Shown here: piece by piece, positions 34,018 to 46,430 of the stretch | How the letters are laid out: the number at the start of each line of letters is the position of its first letter | How positions within the stretch are numbered: the stretch's first letter is position 1 | Assembly: GCA_035048485.1 (NCBI GenBank) | Contig: CM068589.1 | Span: 4,900,501-4,964,500, forward strand | Reading direction: 5' to 3' | DNA length: 64,000 bases | Origin: Pteria penguin | Taxonomy: Eukaryota; Mollusca; Bivalvia; Pterioida; Pteriidae | Position numbers and translations under genes: made by a program | The notes under the pieces: model-generated | The model's database searches: none | The model's input: only the letters and a program-made list of their open reading frames with translations | What the model was told of the DNA's origin: nothing

Positions 34018-34084
34018 TTAAATGAATACCATGATGTTCTTCAAGACTGTTGACTGTAGAGCTAGGTCAGTATGCTGTATAAAA

Positions 34085-35695
34085 TAGGGCGGTCACTAAA
34101 AGTGGGAGTCCGAGTTGAAGAAAAGCCGAGTTGAGAATTAAATCGCCCGCAACTTCCTTCATTTGGCATGGATTGACACCATATTTGAAATAATATATCC
34201 AAATGTATGTTAAAATATATTGGCATTATAAAAGTTTAAACATTTTCAGCGTTGTTATAACTATGGTCGATTTTCCTATTCTCAGGTCACTCAAAGTGGT
34301 AGTTGGGAGCCGAGTCGGGAGCCGAGTTGAGATGTTAATCGCCCACTGTTTCCTTAATTTAATATGGATTGACGCTAAATTTGGAATATTATATCCTGAT
34401 AAAGTGTTAAATATATTGATATTGTCCAATTAAAAAAAAATCGGTCATTTCATAATTATGCCCAATGGGTGATTTATTGATAGTTGGAAGCCGAGCTGAG
34501 AGCCGAGTGAAGATTTTAATTCCCGATCATCTCCTTCATTATTCATGGAATCACATAACATTTGGAATAATATATTCTGATAAATATTGCAATGTACTGA
34601 TATTATCAAAATTTGAAAATTTTGAATATTGTTACGATGATTTATGATTTTCTGATTATTAAGTGACTAAAACTGGTAGTCCGAGTCCGAGCTGAGAGCC
34701 GAGTTGAAATTTTAATCGCTCACTGTTTCCTTAATTTTATTTGGATTGACGACAAATTTGGAATGATATATCCTGATATATAGTTATATGTGAGGACATT
34801 ATCAAAGTTTGAACTTTTGGAACAATGTTATAATAATGGAAGATTTTCCGATTTCCAGGTCACTAAAACTGGTAATCCGAGTCCGAGCTGAGAGCCGAGT
34901 TGAAATTTTAATCGCTCACTATTTCCTTAATTTATTTGGCCATACGTTGCAATTAATTGGAGCGCGGTCGCCAATATAGTTGATCTTTATAAATGTCCGT
35001 TAATTACCGCCGAGTCTCTCAATGAAAAATAATACAAATGTTGCCTTCTATGTATTAATTATGTGAATGAATAAATAAAATCCTTATTCCAGTTAACATT
35101 TATGTAATTATGTGGTTGTTAATACCAACATTACGACTATACCTGTATCTCATGTTACTTCTAAAGTTAATAAAAGTTGACGTGACAAGTCTATGTTTTA
35201 GTTCTGAGATAATAAAGTAGATTTCGCCACTTCCGACTTGGCTTACGGTTGATGCATTGAAAGAAAATGATATGATACAGTATGTGCAATTGAAAGTTGA
35301 TTTGAAAGCTGGGCGATTAAAATCACAACTCGGCGCTAAGCTCGGACTACCAGTTTTAGTAAACTGAAAATCGTAAAATCCTCCATTGCTATTAGAATAT
35401 TCGAAAATTTGACCTTTTGATAATGTCACCACATTTTATTGTATATCAGAACATATTACAAATGTGGTGTCAATCAATGTAAAATTAAGGAAACTGTGGG
35501 CGATGAAAATCTCAAATTGGCTCCCAGCTCGGCTACCAACTACCACTTTAAGTGACATCGCCCGTAATTATTACAATGATTGATTTTTTTTTAATTTAAC
35601 AATATCAATATATTCAACTGTATATTAGAATATAATATTCCAAATTTGGTATCAGTCCATGTAAAATTAAGGAATAACATGTATCATAACAACAT
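34085..35695. mobile_element. Foldback element: ~192-bp units in inverted arms
   Basis: Left arm: about 4.5 direct copies of a 188-194-bp unit with GGTAGT-GGGAGCCGAGT (34098, 34292, 34480, 34672, 34866), followed each time by TTTTAATCGCCCACTGTTTC and ATGGATTGACG. Right arm (about 35270-35695): two copies of the same unit in reverse complement (CAACTCGGCGCTAAGCTCGG, AAACTGTGGGCGATGAAAAT). The centre (34950-35250) is unique. The transcript or single strand would fold into a long hairpin. No coding capacity is seen. Confidence 0.8.
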
Positions 35696-35699
35696 TTAT

Positions 35700-37780
35700 T
35701 TTCCTTTTGTTTCATTTTCCATAGTACCTATGAATGGCTAGGTATGCGTCATGTGTTTACTAAAGATTAATCAAGATCTTAAGTTAGGAAATGACATATA
35801 TATAGTTTTATTAAATGTATGACATTTGTAAACTGCTGACATTTTTGCGGGGATGGTGGTTTTAGTGCTCGCATGTTAATCTTATTTCAAATACGATGAC
35901 ACATACATATATCCATTACTGTTTCAGACGGGCCACTGAATAGGTCAGATGAGGTGGGAAAACACGGAGGTGCGTGCGGCCATGGTGTTATAAAGCAAAC
36001 ATTCATTATATAAGGAATGCCGCCATTATACAGGGGAGATAATACTAGAGTAATTTACGAGAGAAACAATATACAAGGAATAAGTTTTGGTGGTGAGGGA
36101 TGGTCCACTTGTTGGTTGTACATTTTTTGTAGGGAAAGAAGATATCACTAAAAAAAATTAAAGACGTCGGGGAGGTGTGTATTGCAAAAAAGGTAACATC
36201 CCCTCTGAGGCTTATTCACCAATGATATATCTCTATATATCTATGATTGTTACGTAGGTACCTTCTGATATGTAAACTTTAGTTACGTATGTACCTTCTG
36301 ATATATAAACTCTAGTTATGTCATCAGTTTTCAGTCAAGGTTTACAATTACCAGTAACAACACGACCCCGATCCTTGAATAAATATATATTTTTTATCAT
36401 TTACAATGTTTAAACTACGGATTGAGAAATTGCAGATCTGTTTTATATAAATGTATGAGTTAAAAAAACAAATATAGAAATTCTATCCTACCGTCATTGT
36501 CCACATTTACTTCCAGCCAGACTTCCATTAAACCGACATAACTTGATTGGCGTCATGATATCATTGTTTAAGTATAAATCAATCCATTGTTAATTAATAA
36601 AATGGCCTTAACAAATGCGTCTCTAAAATTAACCTATCAGATGTTAGAACAGGAGTGGATCTAGGATTTAGTGTTACAGACAGGGCGTAGAAATTTAGGA
36701 AAAGACCTGAGGTCGATGCGCGACCTTCAGGCTCTATTAAGCTCCAGGATAAAACCCTGGTGGATGTGTAATGGACACTCTCAGACTCTTTTTGTCTCCA
36801 ATATAAAGCCCTGTTGGGTGTCCAGGAGCGATGTTTTAGCAAATTGCAAGTTGAGGATGGGATTGAATAAACGGTAGTTGTTTGAGACTATTAGTTGTTC
36901 GAGACTATTTTCTATTTTGAAATTCTTTCAAAACTCCATGTAGATAACTCTGTCTAGTATATGCACATGTTACTCTCGTATTTTACATTTACATCAATAG
37001 TAAAGTATCTCACGGATTTTGTAAAGAAGACAAGATTTGATCCTTACAATGATACCATTACTCAGTTTGCTCTATGGTTTTTTGTTTTTTGTTTTGTTTT
37101 GTTACTGATTCTTACAAGTACAGCAGAAGAATACCACGTAGGCTTGTGCTCCCACGGCGATTAAAATCCACCAGTGTAGAAGAGAGGTGATCCTTTGTGA
37201 CATTGATAATTAAATGGATGTTACGGTATAGGAGCTGGAAACCACCCATTTAAACGGTCCCAGTCGAAAGATGAAAACAATATGGGGGTATATATGTTAT
37301 CCACTGCTTCATGAATCAAGTGGTAATAATTTCCCTGATAATAAAAAATACTCTCACATCATGGAGTATTACAGCTTCCTTTATACAGTACATTTTGTTT
37401 TTAAATGCATGTTGAATTCTGCTCACAATTTTGCATTTCTATTTTTAGAATTTTCCCGATATACCTGAATACGCTTGAGAATTATACAGAGTCTCTCCGT
37501 TACTCGTTGAAAATTGTACATTCATGTAGAAATAATGTTTCAGCAACTGCAGTGGACTGTATTGCCTTAAGCCATACGTACTAATTGATTGCTTTCAAAA
37601 CATCCAGTTACATGTATTTCATCATTAATTCAAGCAAACTGTGAATTGAAAATATTTTGACAAATATAAGAAAGTATCAGACAATTCTTGTGTGTATTTG
37701 TTGAATTGAGTCGCTATAACTGTATATAGTAATAATATTAATACAACCACATTGTAGTGCAAAATGATGAAATGATAAAA
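35700..37780. other. No gene recognised; AT-rich unique sequence
   Basis: The only structures seen are a 40-bp duplication (GTTACGTAGGTACCTTCTGA at 36249 and GTTACGTATGTACCTTCTGA at 36283) and scattered short frames. A minus-strand ACAATGACG/GTAGGATA at 36490 looks like a splice donor and is mentioned under rejected items. Confidence 0.5.
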
Positions 37781-37782
37781 AA

Positions 37783-37869
<87 letters not shown>
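37783..37869. repeat. (CT)n(TA)n compound microsatellite
   Basis: About 45 bp of CT dinucleotides pass directly into about 42 bp of TA dinucleotides. Confidence 0.98.
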
Positions 37870-37871
<2 letters not shown>

Positions 37872-38380
37872 GGGAATGAGAAAAAAAAATGAAATTGTGA
37901 CAGCAAAATGAAACTTCGCAATGGACGCGGTCCCTCCATTTTGTAAGACAAAATATTTTATATTATGATAATACGAATGAATTCATTTATATGAGTATGC
38001 ATATGATTTTCAAACATATAATCACTATTTCTTTAATAATGACTAGAAATTGACAATAATTTATGCATTTTGACAATATATGTACTTTATATTATTTCCT
38101 TCTGTATAATGCCGATATATCACAATGTACCGAAGATCGTTCTTATAACTACAACCCCTGAGTATTTAGAGTAAAAAAAACATCTTATACATCTTATGTT
38201 AAAATTTCAGGACACGCTGCTCTGCAATTAATGTATGTAAAATATTTAAAAAGCTAATCCATAAAAACGAATTAAAAATGTAAGATATAAGTTAAATTGG
38301 AATGTTCCACATGGTGCTATTGATCAAAACTAAAGGTTGTTATGTAAAGCACTAGATTATTTAAAGCACAAGCTTTTCTC

Positions 38381-39055
38381 ATGAATAATATTTTTGTGCA
38401 CTTTGATGGCAAGATATATCAACAAATATTTGGGATTCCTATGGGTACTAACTGCGCGCCTCTAATAGCAGATTTATTTCTTTATTGTTATGATAAACGT
38501 GATGATTTTGGATTTCCTATTGTAAATTTTCCTTACTTCGATGGCGATGTCCCTCGACTTCCATCATATGGTATCTATATATCTCAATTAGTTCGATTTG
38601 TCAGAGGCTGCACCAATGTTTCGGATTTTTATAAACGAAATTTACAAATTACTACTAAACTTTTAACTCAGGGTTACAGATATCACAATCTTAGAAAAAC
38701 ATTCGGCAAATTTTTTAGATCTTATTCAGAACTTTTATCTAAATTTGGAAATATTTCTTTTCAACACTATGTATCCAATGGAATTTCCCATCCTAATTTT
38801 TACGGTGATCTCGTATATAAACTAAGGAAAGTAAAAGGCTCCGATAACGTTATTTTATCATGTAATAAAATAGTCAAATGTCTTCTACATAGACAATATA
38901 TCATTGAGATCATTAAAAAGACTATAGGTCTTGTATTTGGCCCCTCTACAGCCTTATGCAGACTTGAACGTCTAACAGGGCGGTTAGGACTATATGACGG
39001 GCCTTGTCCAAACCTCTTTCAGAGGAGACATGGTCCTGAACCTCGTCCCCTCTGA
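38381..39055 (+). pseudogene. Penelope-like reverse transcriptase, internally deleted
   Basis: A 224-codon frame contains the RT motif GIPMGTNCAPLIADLFLY and the downstream family blocks DKRDDFGFPIVNFPY, YGIYISQLVRFVRGC and TTKLLTQGYRYHNLRKTFGKFF. The stretch that normally lies between them and carries the catalytic YxDD is missing: FLYCY runs straight into DKRDDF in frame, so the enzyme cannot work. N-terminal RT motifs are also absent upstream. The frame ends RHGPEPRPL. I assign it to Penelope-like elements from the GIPMGT block and layout; another RT lineage is possible. Confidence 0.65.
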
Positions 39056-39520
39056 CTGTTAGTCGGGACTCCTACAGATCTAGGGTCTTAGCTCGCTTTT
39101 AGACTGGCAGAGCACGGTTTATCATGATTTATTATGATGTCGCATATATTTTTATATCATTATGTGTTTTACAATACCTTACGTGTCTATATTTTTATGA
39201 CCTCTCAATATGTGATACCTGTTGACCCTTGTTCTTTACATGGACGATTAGTTATAATTTTTTAAATGTACGTCCTTTGATTGTTCTGCTGCTACGGTGA
39301 GTGGGAAGGTGGGCCCGTAAACCGGTTAACCACACCATTTGTTTGGCTTTTGTCAAATTAAATGACCGTCCTAAGTCGGTATCGTATTTGCACTACAATC
39401 AAATATTTTTGTAATGTGTTATATGTGCTAGTATATTATTGATATTCATGTATTGTATAGCTCCATGGTGACTTCTCCCAAATAACTGAGCCAGTAACTC
39501 CTCTTTTTTGTTAGACTTAA
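39056..39520 (+). mobile_element. 3' region of the Penelope-like element
   Basis: Non-coding tail following the RT remnant. The blocks GTGGGCCCGTAAACCGGTTA, TAAATGACCGTCCTAAGTCG and GCCAGTAACTCCTCTTTTTT occur, reverse complemented, at 53735-54300 and 15110-15190/18785-18975, and diverged at 52690-53015. This shared tail defines four copies of the family in the window. Confidence 0.75.
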
Positions 39521-39728
39521 TCTATATGACTTCTGTTCATCTCACTGTGTCGATTCCTTTGTTTTTATATACGTTGTTTCTTTGACATCAGCTGCCTTTG
39601 CAGAAACTAAGGAATAAAAAAATATAAGTGTGCATTAAATGAATTTGAAATAAAGAATGTCTTTGATTAAAACGAGAAATGAAGAGAGACTCGAAAAGCC
39701 ATTTCCAACGTAGTGCTTTTACACTTAC

Positions 39729-39769
39729 CCTTGCAACAGCATAGAGGCGCCTTCTGACTGATGCTGCAG
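39729..39769 (-). CDS. Candidate small cytoplasmic exon of gene B (tentative)
   Basis: The minus strand has a consensus donor, GCAAGG/GTAAGT, after an open frame SAASVRRRLYAVAR. With an acceptor at ACATAG/CTGC (or CTGCAG/CATC) the phase matches the phase-1 donor of exon 46536-46607. The 5' part overlaps the first, diverged unit of the 44-bp satellite. There is no good pyrimidine tract, so this is weakly supported. Confidence 0.2.
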
Positions 39770-42325
39770 CTATGTCATCATACTGTGACATAAAATACTG
39801 ACTGATGCTATAGCTATGTGATCATACTGTGACATTAAACAGTGACTGATGCTATAGCTATGTGATCATACTGTGACATAAAACAGTGACTGATGCTATT
39901 GCTATGTGATCATACTGTGACACAAAATAGTGACTGATGCTATAGCTTTGTGATCATACGGTAACATACAATACTGACTGATGCTATAGCTATGTGATCA
40001 TACTGTGACACAAAACAGTGACTGATGCTATAGCTTTGTGATCATACTGTAACATACAATACTGACTGATGCTATAGCTATGTGATCACACTGTGACATA
40101 AAACAGTGACTGATGCTATAGCTATGTGATCATACTGTAACATACAATACTGACTGATGCTATAGCTATGTGATCATACTGTGACACAAAACAGTGACTG
40201 ATGCTATAGCTATGTGATCATACTGTGACATAAAACTGTGACTGATGCTATAGCTATGTGATCATATTGTGACACAAAACAGTGACTAATGCTATAGCAA
40301 TGTGATCACACTGTGAAATAAAACAGTGACTGATGCTATAGCTATGTGATCACACGGTGACATAAAACAGTGACTAATGCTATAGCTATGTGATCATATA
40401 GTGACATAAAATAGTGACTAATGCTATAGCTATGTGATCACACTGTGACATAAAACAGTGACTGATGCTATAGATATATGATTATACTGTGACATGAAAC
40501 AGTGACTGATGCTATAGCTATGTGATCACACGGTGACATAAAACAGTGACTAATGCTATAGCTATGTGATCATATAGTGACATAAAATAGTGACTAATGC
40601 TATAGCTATGTGATCACACTGTGACATAAAACAGTGACTGATGCTATAGCTATGTGATCATACTGTGACATTAAACAGTGACTGATGCTATAGCTATGTG
40701 ATCACACTGTGACATAAAACAGTGACTGATGCTATTGCTATGTGATCATACTGTGACATAAAACAGTGACTAATGCTATAGCTATGGGATCATACTGTGA
40801 CACAAAACAGTGACTGATGCTTTAGCTATGTGATCACACTGTGACATAAAACAGTGACTAATGCTATAGCTATGGGATCATACTGTGACACAAAACAGTG
40901 ACTGATGCTATAGCTATATTATCATACTGTGACATAAAACAGTGACTACTGCTATAGCTATGGGATCATACTGTGACATAAAACAGTGACTGATGCTATA
41001 GCTATATGATCATACTGTGACACAAAACAGTGACTGATGCTATAGCTTTGTGATCAAACTGTAACATACAATACTGACTGATGCTATAGCTATGTGATCA
41101 CACTGTGACATAAAACAGTGACTGATGCTATAGCTATGTGATCATACTGTAACATACAATACTGACTGATGCTATAGCTATGTGATCATACTGTGACACA
41201 AAACAGTGACTGATGCTATAGCTTTGTGATCATACTGTAACATACAATACTGACTGATGCTATAGCTATGTGATCATACTGTGACACAAAACAGTGACTG
41301 ATGCTATAGCTATGTGATCATACTGTACCATACAATACTGACTGACGCTATAGCTATGTGATCATACTGTGACATAAAACAGTGATTGATGCTATAGCTA
41401 TGTGATCATACTGTGACATAAAACTGTGACTGATGCTATAGCTATGTGATCATATTGTGACACAAAACAGTGACTAATGCTATAGCAATGTGATCACACT
41501 GTGACATAAAACAGTGACTGATGCTATGGCTAAGCGATCATACTGTGACATAAAATACTGACTGATGCTATAGCTATGTGATCACACTGTGACATAAAAC
41601 AGTGACTGATGCTATAGATATATGATTATACTGTGACATGAAACAGTGACTGATGCTATAGCTATGTGATCACACGGTGACATAAAACAGTGACTAATGC
41701 TATAGCTATGTGATCATATAGTGACATAAAATAGTGACTAATGCTATAGCTATGTGATCACACTGTGACATAAAACAGTGACTGATGCTATAGCTATGTG
41801 ATCATACTGTGACATTGAACAGTGACTGATGCTATAGCTATGTGATCACACTGTGACATAAAACAGTGACTGATGCTATTGCTATGTGATCATACTGTGA
41901 CATAAAACAGTGACTAATGCTATAGCTATGGGATCATACTGTGACACAAAACAGTGACTGATGCTATAGCTATGTGATCACACTGTGACATAAAACAGTG
42001 ACTAATGCTATAGCTATGGGATCATACTGTGACACAAAACAGTGACTGATGCTATAGCTATATGATCATACTGTGACATAAAACAGTGACTAATGCTATA
42101 GCTATGGGATCATACTGTGACATAAAACAGTGACTGATGCTATAGCTATATGATCATACTGTGACATAAAACAGTGACTAATGCTATAGCTATGGGATCA
42201 TACTGTGACATAAAACAGTGACTAATGCTATAGCTATGGGATCATACTGTGACATTAAACAGTGACTGATGCTATAGCGATATGATCATACTGTGACATA
42301 AAATAGTGACTGATGCTATAGCTAT
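39757..42325. repeat. 44-bp minisatellite array, about 58 copies
   Basis: Unit ACTGATGCTATAGCTATGTG, ATCATACTGTGACATAAAAC, AGTG. Variants (TTTGTGATC, CACACTGTG, TACAATACTG) recur in blocks, e.g. the ATATATGATTATACTGTG unit at 40470 and 41608 with the same neighbours, indicating a block duplication of about 1.14 kb. The first unit (ACTGATGCTGCAGCTATGTC) is the most diverged. Confidence 0.97.
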
Positions 42326-42374
42326 GTGACACTTAAAATAGCATATCACGGTCAACATTGGTGGACACATGGGA

Positions 42375-43412
42375 GCCAGTAATGTATGGCAAGGAAGTGT
42401 GTGACCAGGAAGTGTGTTGCTAAAAATTGTGTGGCCATGCATGAAGTGTGTGACCAGTCACTGTGGCCAGGACGTGTGACAATGAAGAGGTTAGCTAGGG
42501 CATTTGTTGCTAGAAACTGTGTGGCTAGGACGTGTGTGGCCATGAAGTGCGTGGCCAGAAAGTGTGTGGCCATGAAGTTTGTGGTCAGGTAGTGTGGTGT
42601 CAGGAAGTGTGTGGTCATGAAGTGTGTGGTCAGGTAGTGTGTGGTCAGGAAGTGTGTGGCCAGGAGTTTGGGGTCAGGAAGTGTGTGGACATGAAAGGTG
42701 TGGCCGCGAAGTGTGCGGTCAGAAAATGTGTGGCCAGAAATTGTGTGTTCAGAAATAGTGTGGCCATGAAGTGTGCGGTCAGAAATTGTGTGGCCAGAAA
42801 GTGTCTGATCATACACAGTGTGGCCAGAAATTGTGTGGCTGGGAAGTGTGTGACGATGAAGTGTTTGGCCACGAAGTGTGTGGCCAGGTAGTAAGTGGCC
42901 AGATAGTATGTAGCCAGGTAGTGTGTGGCCATGAAGTGTGTGGCCATGAAGAGTGTGGCCATAAAGTGTATGGCCATGAAGGGTGTGACCATGAAGTGTG
43001 TGGTCAGAAATTGTGTGGTCAGAAACTGTGTAGCTAGGAACTGAGTGGTCAGCAAGTGTTTGGCCAGGAAGTGTGTGGTCAGGAAGCATGTGGTCAGGAA
43101 GTGTGTGGCTCGGTAGTCTTGGGTCAGAAATTGTGTGACCAGAAAGTGTGTGGCCAGAAACAGTGTGGTCAGAAACTGTGTTGCTAGGAAGTGTATGGCC
43201 AGGAACTGAGTTGTCAGGAAGTTTGTGGTCAGAAAGTGTGTGGCCAGGTAGTGTGTGAACAGGAAGTGGGTGGCCAGAAAGTGTGGTCAGGAAGTGTATT
43301 GTAAGAAATTGTGTGGTCAGAAAAAGTGTGAACAGGAAGAGTGTGGCCAAGTAATGTGTGACCAGGAAACGTGGGCACAGAAAGAGTGTGACGAGGAAGT
43401 GTAAGCGTCTCC
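42375..43412. repeat. 15-bp minisatellite (AAGTGTGTGGCCAGG), copy 1
   Basis: About 68 units alternating AAGTGTGTGGTCAGG, GAAGTGTGTGGCCAT and TAGTGTGTGGTCAG. As 15 is a multiple of three, both strands stay largely open: the minus strand gives a 332-codon frame of HTLxG/HTxSD pentapeptides, the plus strand VCGQE/VCGHE pentapeptides. I treat these as repeat by-products; there is no independent coding evidence. Confidence 0.95.
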
Positions 43413-43629
43413 TGTTTGCTAGTTAAATCAGCCATTAATGTCCCAATCATACAGATACGGCATCAAATCAAGGTGGAATATAATTGTGCAGAGGCAGACG
43501 TCTTCCTTATTCTGGTCTGTAACAATCAAGCAATGTAAATAACGATGAGTATAGTCATACTGTGACATTAAACAATGACTGATGCTATAGCCATGCGACA
43601 CTTAAAATAGAATATCATGGTCAACATTC

Positions 43630-43905
43630 ATGGACACTTGGGAACCAGTAGTGTATGGCAAAGAAGTGTGTGACCAGAAGTGTGTTACCAAACATTGTCT
43701 GACCATGAAGTGTGTAACCAGTCACTGTGTCCAGGAAGTGTGTGACAAGGAAGAGGGTAGCAAGGAAAAGTGTAGGCAGGACGTGTGTGGTCAGGTAGTG
43801 TGCGGCCAGGAAGAGTGTGGTCAGGAAAAGTGTGAACAGGAAGAGTATAGCCAAGTAATGCGTGATCCAGGAAGAGTACGTACAGAAAGAATGTAGCGAG
43901 GACAT
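43630..43905. repeat. Short second 15-bp array, copy 1
   Basis: About 17 diverged units (GAAGTGTGTGACAAG, GAAGAGTGTGGTCAG) after the older duplicated linker. Followed by TAAGCGGATCCTGAGTGC, related to the TAAGCGTCTCCTGTTTGC that follows the first array. Confidence 0.85.
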
Positions 43906-43964
43906 GTAAGCGGATCCTGAGTGCTTTTATCCATAGTTTGCTCTATTTTGGTCTGAATCCCCCC

Positions 43965-44165
43965 TCCCCCCCCCTCCCCACACACACACACACACACTCC
44001 CCAAACACCATCTAGTCTTTCGGCAAGGTTATAAGAATATCGAATGGGGTGATTGACTTTTTTCTATATATCATAATGAAGATGATGACGACTACGACGT
44101 TGTCGTCGTCGTTGTTGTTGTTATTGTTGTTGTTGTTGATGATGATAAAGATGATGATGATGATG
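43965..44165. repeat. C/CA microsatellite and trinucleotide tract, copy 1
   Basis: A C-rich run passes into (CA)n at 43978-43998. At 44088-44165 GATGATGACGAC, GTCGTCGTC, GTTGTTGTT and GATGATGAT triplets form a partly self-complementary tract. The duplication junction lies in or near this tract. Confidence 0.9.
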
Positions 44166-44167
44166 AT

Positions 44168-44560
44168 GACATTAAACAGTGACTGATGCTATAGCTATGT
44201 GATCACACTGTGACATAAAACAGTGACTAATGCTATAGCTATGGGATCATACTGTGACATAAAATACTGACTGATGCTATAGCTATGTGATCACACTGTG
44301 ACATAAAACAGTGACTGATGCTATAGCTATGTGATCATACTGTGACATAAAACAGTGACTAATGCTATAGCTATGTGATCATATTGTGACACAAAACAGT
44401 GACTAATGCTATAGCAATGTGATCACACTGTGACATAAAACAGTGACTGATGCTATGGCTATGCGATCATACTGTGACAAAAAACAGTGACTGATGCTAT
44501 AGCGATATGATCATACTGTGACATAAAACAGTGACTGATGCTATAGCTATGTGACACTTA
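44168..44560. repeat. 44-bp minisatellite, second block (9 copies)
   Basis: The same unit as 39757-42325 resumes directly after the GATGAT tract and leads into the second copy of the linker, showing where the 2.2-kb duplicate was joined. Confidence 0.96.
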
Positions 44561-44599
44561 AAATAGCATATCACGGTCAACATTGGTGGACACATGGGA

Positions 44600-45637
44600 G
44601 CCAGTAATGTATGGCAAGGAAGTGTGTGACCAGGAAGTGTGTTGCTAAAAATTGTGTGGCCATGCATGAAGTGTGTGACCAGTCACTGTGGCCAGGACGT
44701 GTGACAATGAAGAGGTTAGCTAGGGCATTTGTTGCTAGAAACTGTGTGGCTAGGACGTGTGTGGCCATGAAGTGCGTGGCCAGAAAGTGTGTGGCCATGA
44801 AGTTTGTGGTCAGGTAGTGTGGTGTCAGGAAGTGTGTGGTCATGAAGTGTGTGGTCAGGTAGTGTGTGGTCAGGAAGTGTGTGGCCAGGAGTTTGTGGTC
44901 AGGAAGTGTGTGGACATGAAAGGTGTGGCCGCGAAGTGTGCGGTCAGAAAATGTGTGGCCAGAATTTGTGTGTTCAGAAATAGTGTGGCCATGAAGTGTG
45001 CGGTCAGAAATTGTGTGGCCAGAAAGTGTCTGATCATACACAGTGTGGCCAGAAATTGTGTGGCTGGGAAGTGTGTGACGATGAAGTGTTTGGCCACGAA
45101 TAGTGTGGCCAGGTAGTAAGTGGCCAGATAGTATGTAGCCAGGTAGTGTGTGGTCATGAAGTGTGTGGCCATGAAGAGTGTGGCCATGAAGTGTATGGCC
45201 ATTAAGGGTGTGACCATGAAGTGTGTGGTCAGAAATTGTGTGGTCAGAAACTGTGTAGCTAGGAACTGAGTGGTCAGCAAGTGTTTGGCCAGGAAGTGTG
45301 TGGTCAGGAAGCATGTGGTCAGGAAGTGTGTGGCTCGGTAGTCTTGGGTCAGAAATTGTGTGACCAGAAAGTGTGTGGCCAGAAACAGTGTGGTCAGAAA
45401 CTGTGTTGCTAGGAAGTGTGTGGCCAGGAACTGAGTTGTCAGGAAGTTTGTGGTCAGAAAGTGTGTGGCCAGGTAGTGTGTGAACAGGAAGTGGGTGGCC
45501 AGAAAGTGTGGTCAGGAAGTGTATTGTAAGAAATTGTGTGGTCAGAAAAAGTGTGAACAGGAAGAGTGTGGCCAAGTAATGTGTGACCAGGAAACGTGGG
45601 CACAGAAAGAGTGTGACGAGGAAGTGTAAGCGTCTCC
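44600..45637. repeat. 15-bp minisatellite, copy 2
   Basis: Near-identical to 42375-43412; the long minus-strand frame is preserved with only scattered substitutions. Identity this high implies a recent duplication or homogenisation. Confidence 0.95.
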
Positions 45638-46194
45638 TGTTTGCTAGTTAAATCAGCCATTAATGTCCCAATCATACAGATACGGCATCAAATCAAGGTG
45701 GAATATAATTGTGCAGAGGCAGACGTCTTCCTTATTCTGGTCTGTAACAATCAAGCAATGTAAATAACGATGAGTATAGTCATACTGTGACATTAAACAA
45801 TGACTGATGCTATAGCCATGCGACACTTAAAATAGAATATCATGGTCAACATTCATGGACATATGGGAACCAGTAGTGTATGGCGAAGAAGTGTGTGACC
45901 AGAAGTGTGTTACCAAACATTGTCTGACCATGAAGTGTGTGACCAGTCACTGTGGCCAGGAAGTGTGTGACAAGGAAGAGGGTAGCAAGGAAGAGTGTAG
46001 GCAGGGCGTGTGTGCTCAGGTAGTGTGTGGTCAGGTAGTGTGCGGCCAGGAAGAGTGTGGTCAGGAAAAGTGTAAACAGGAAGAGTATAGCCAAGTAATG
46101 TGTGATCCAGGAAGAGTACGTACAGAAAGAATGTAGCGAGGACATGTAAGCGGATCCTGAGTGCTTTTATCCATAGTTTGCTCTATTTTGGTCT

Positions 46195-46391
46195 GAATCC
46201 CCCCACCCCCCCCCACCCCACACACACACACACACACACTCCCCAAACACCATCTAGTCTTTCGGCAAGGTTATAAGAATATCAAATGGGGTGATTGACT
46301 TTTTTCTATATATCATAATGAAGATGATGACGACTACGACGTTGTCGTCGTCGTCGTTGTTGTTATTGTTGTTGTTGTTGATGATGATAAA

Positions 46392-46427
<36 letters not shown>

Positions 46428-46430
46428 GAC
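46195..46430. repeat. C/CA microsatellite and trinucleotide tract, copy 2
   Basis: Counterpart of 43965-44165 with a longer (GAT)n run (46378-46425). Immediately after it the sequence becomes unique and enters gene B. Confidence 0.9.

Noticed and set aside
36480..36545. Upstream exon of gene A (minus strand, ACAATGACG/GTAGGATA)
   Set aside because: Resembles the donor-like site at 63875 over 17 bases, but the preceding sequences do not match each other and no start, signal peptide or fitting phase could be shown.
37625..37951. 108-codon minus-strand frame
   Set aside because: Half of it is the CT/TA microsatellite read as RERERE and YIYIYI.
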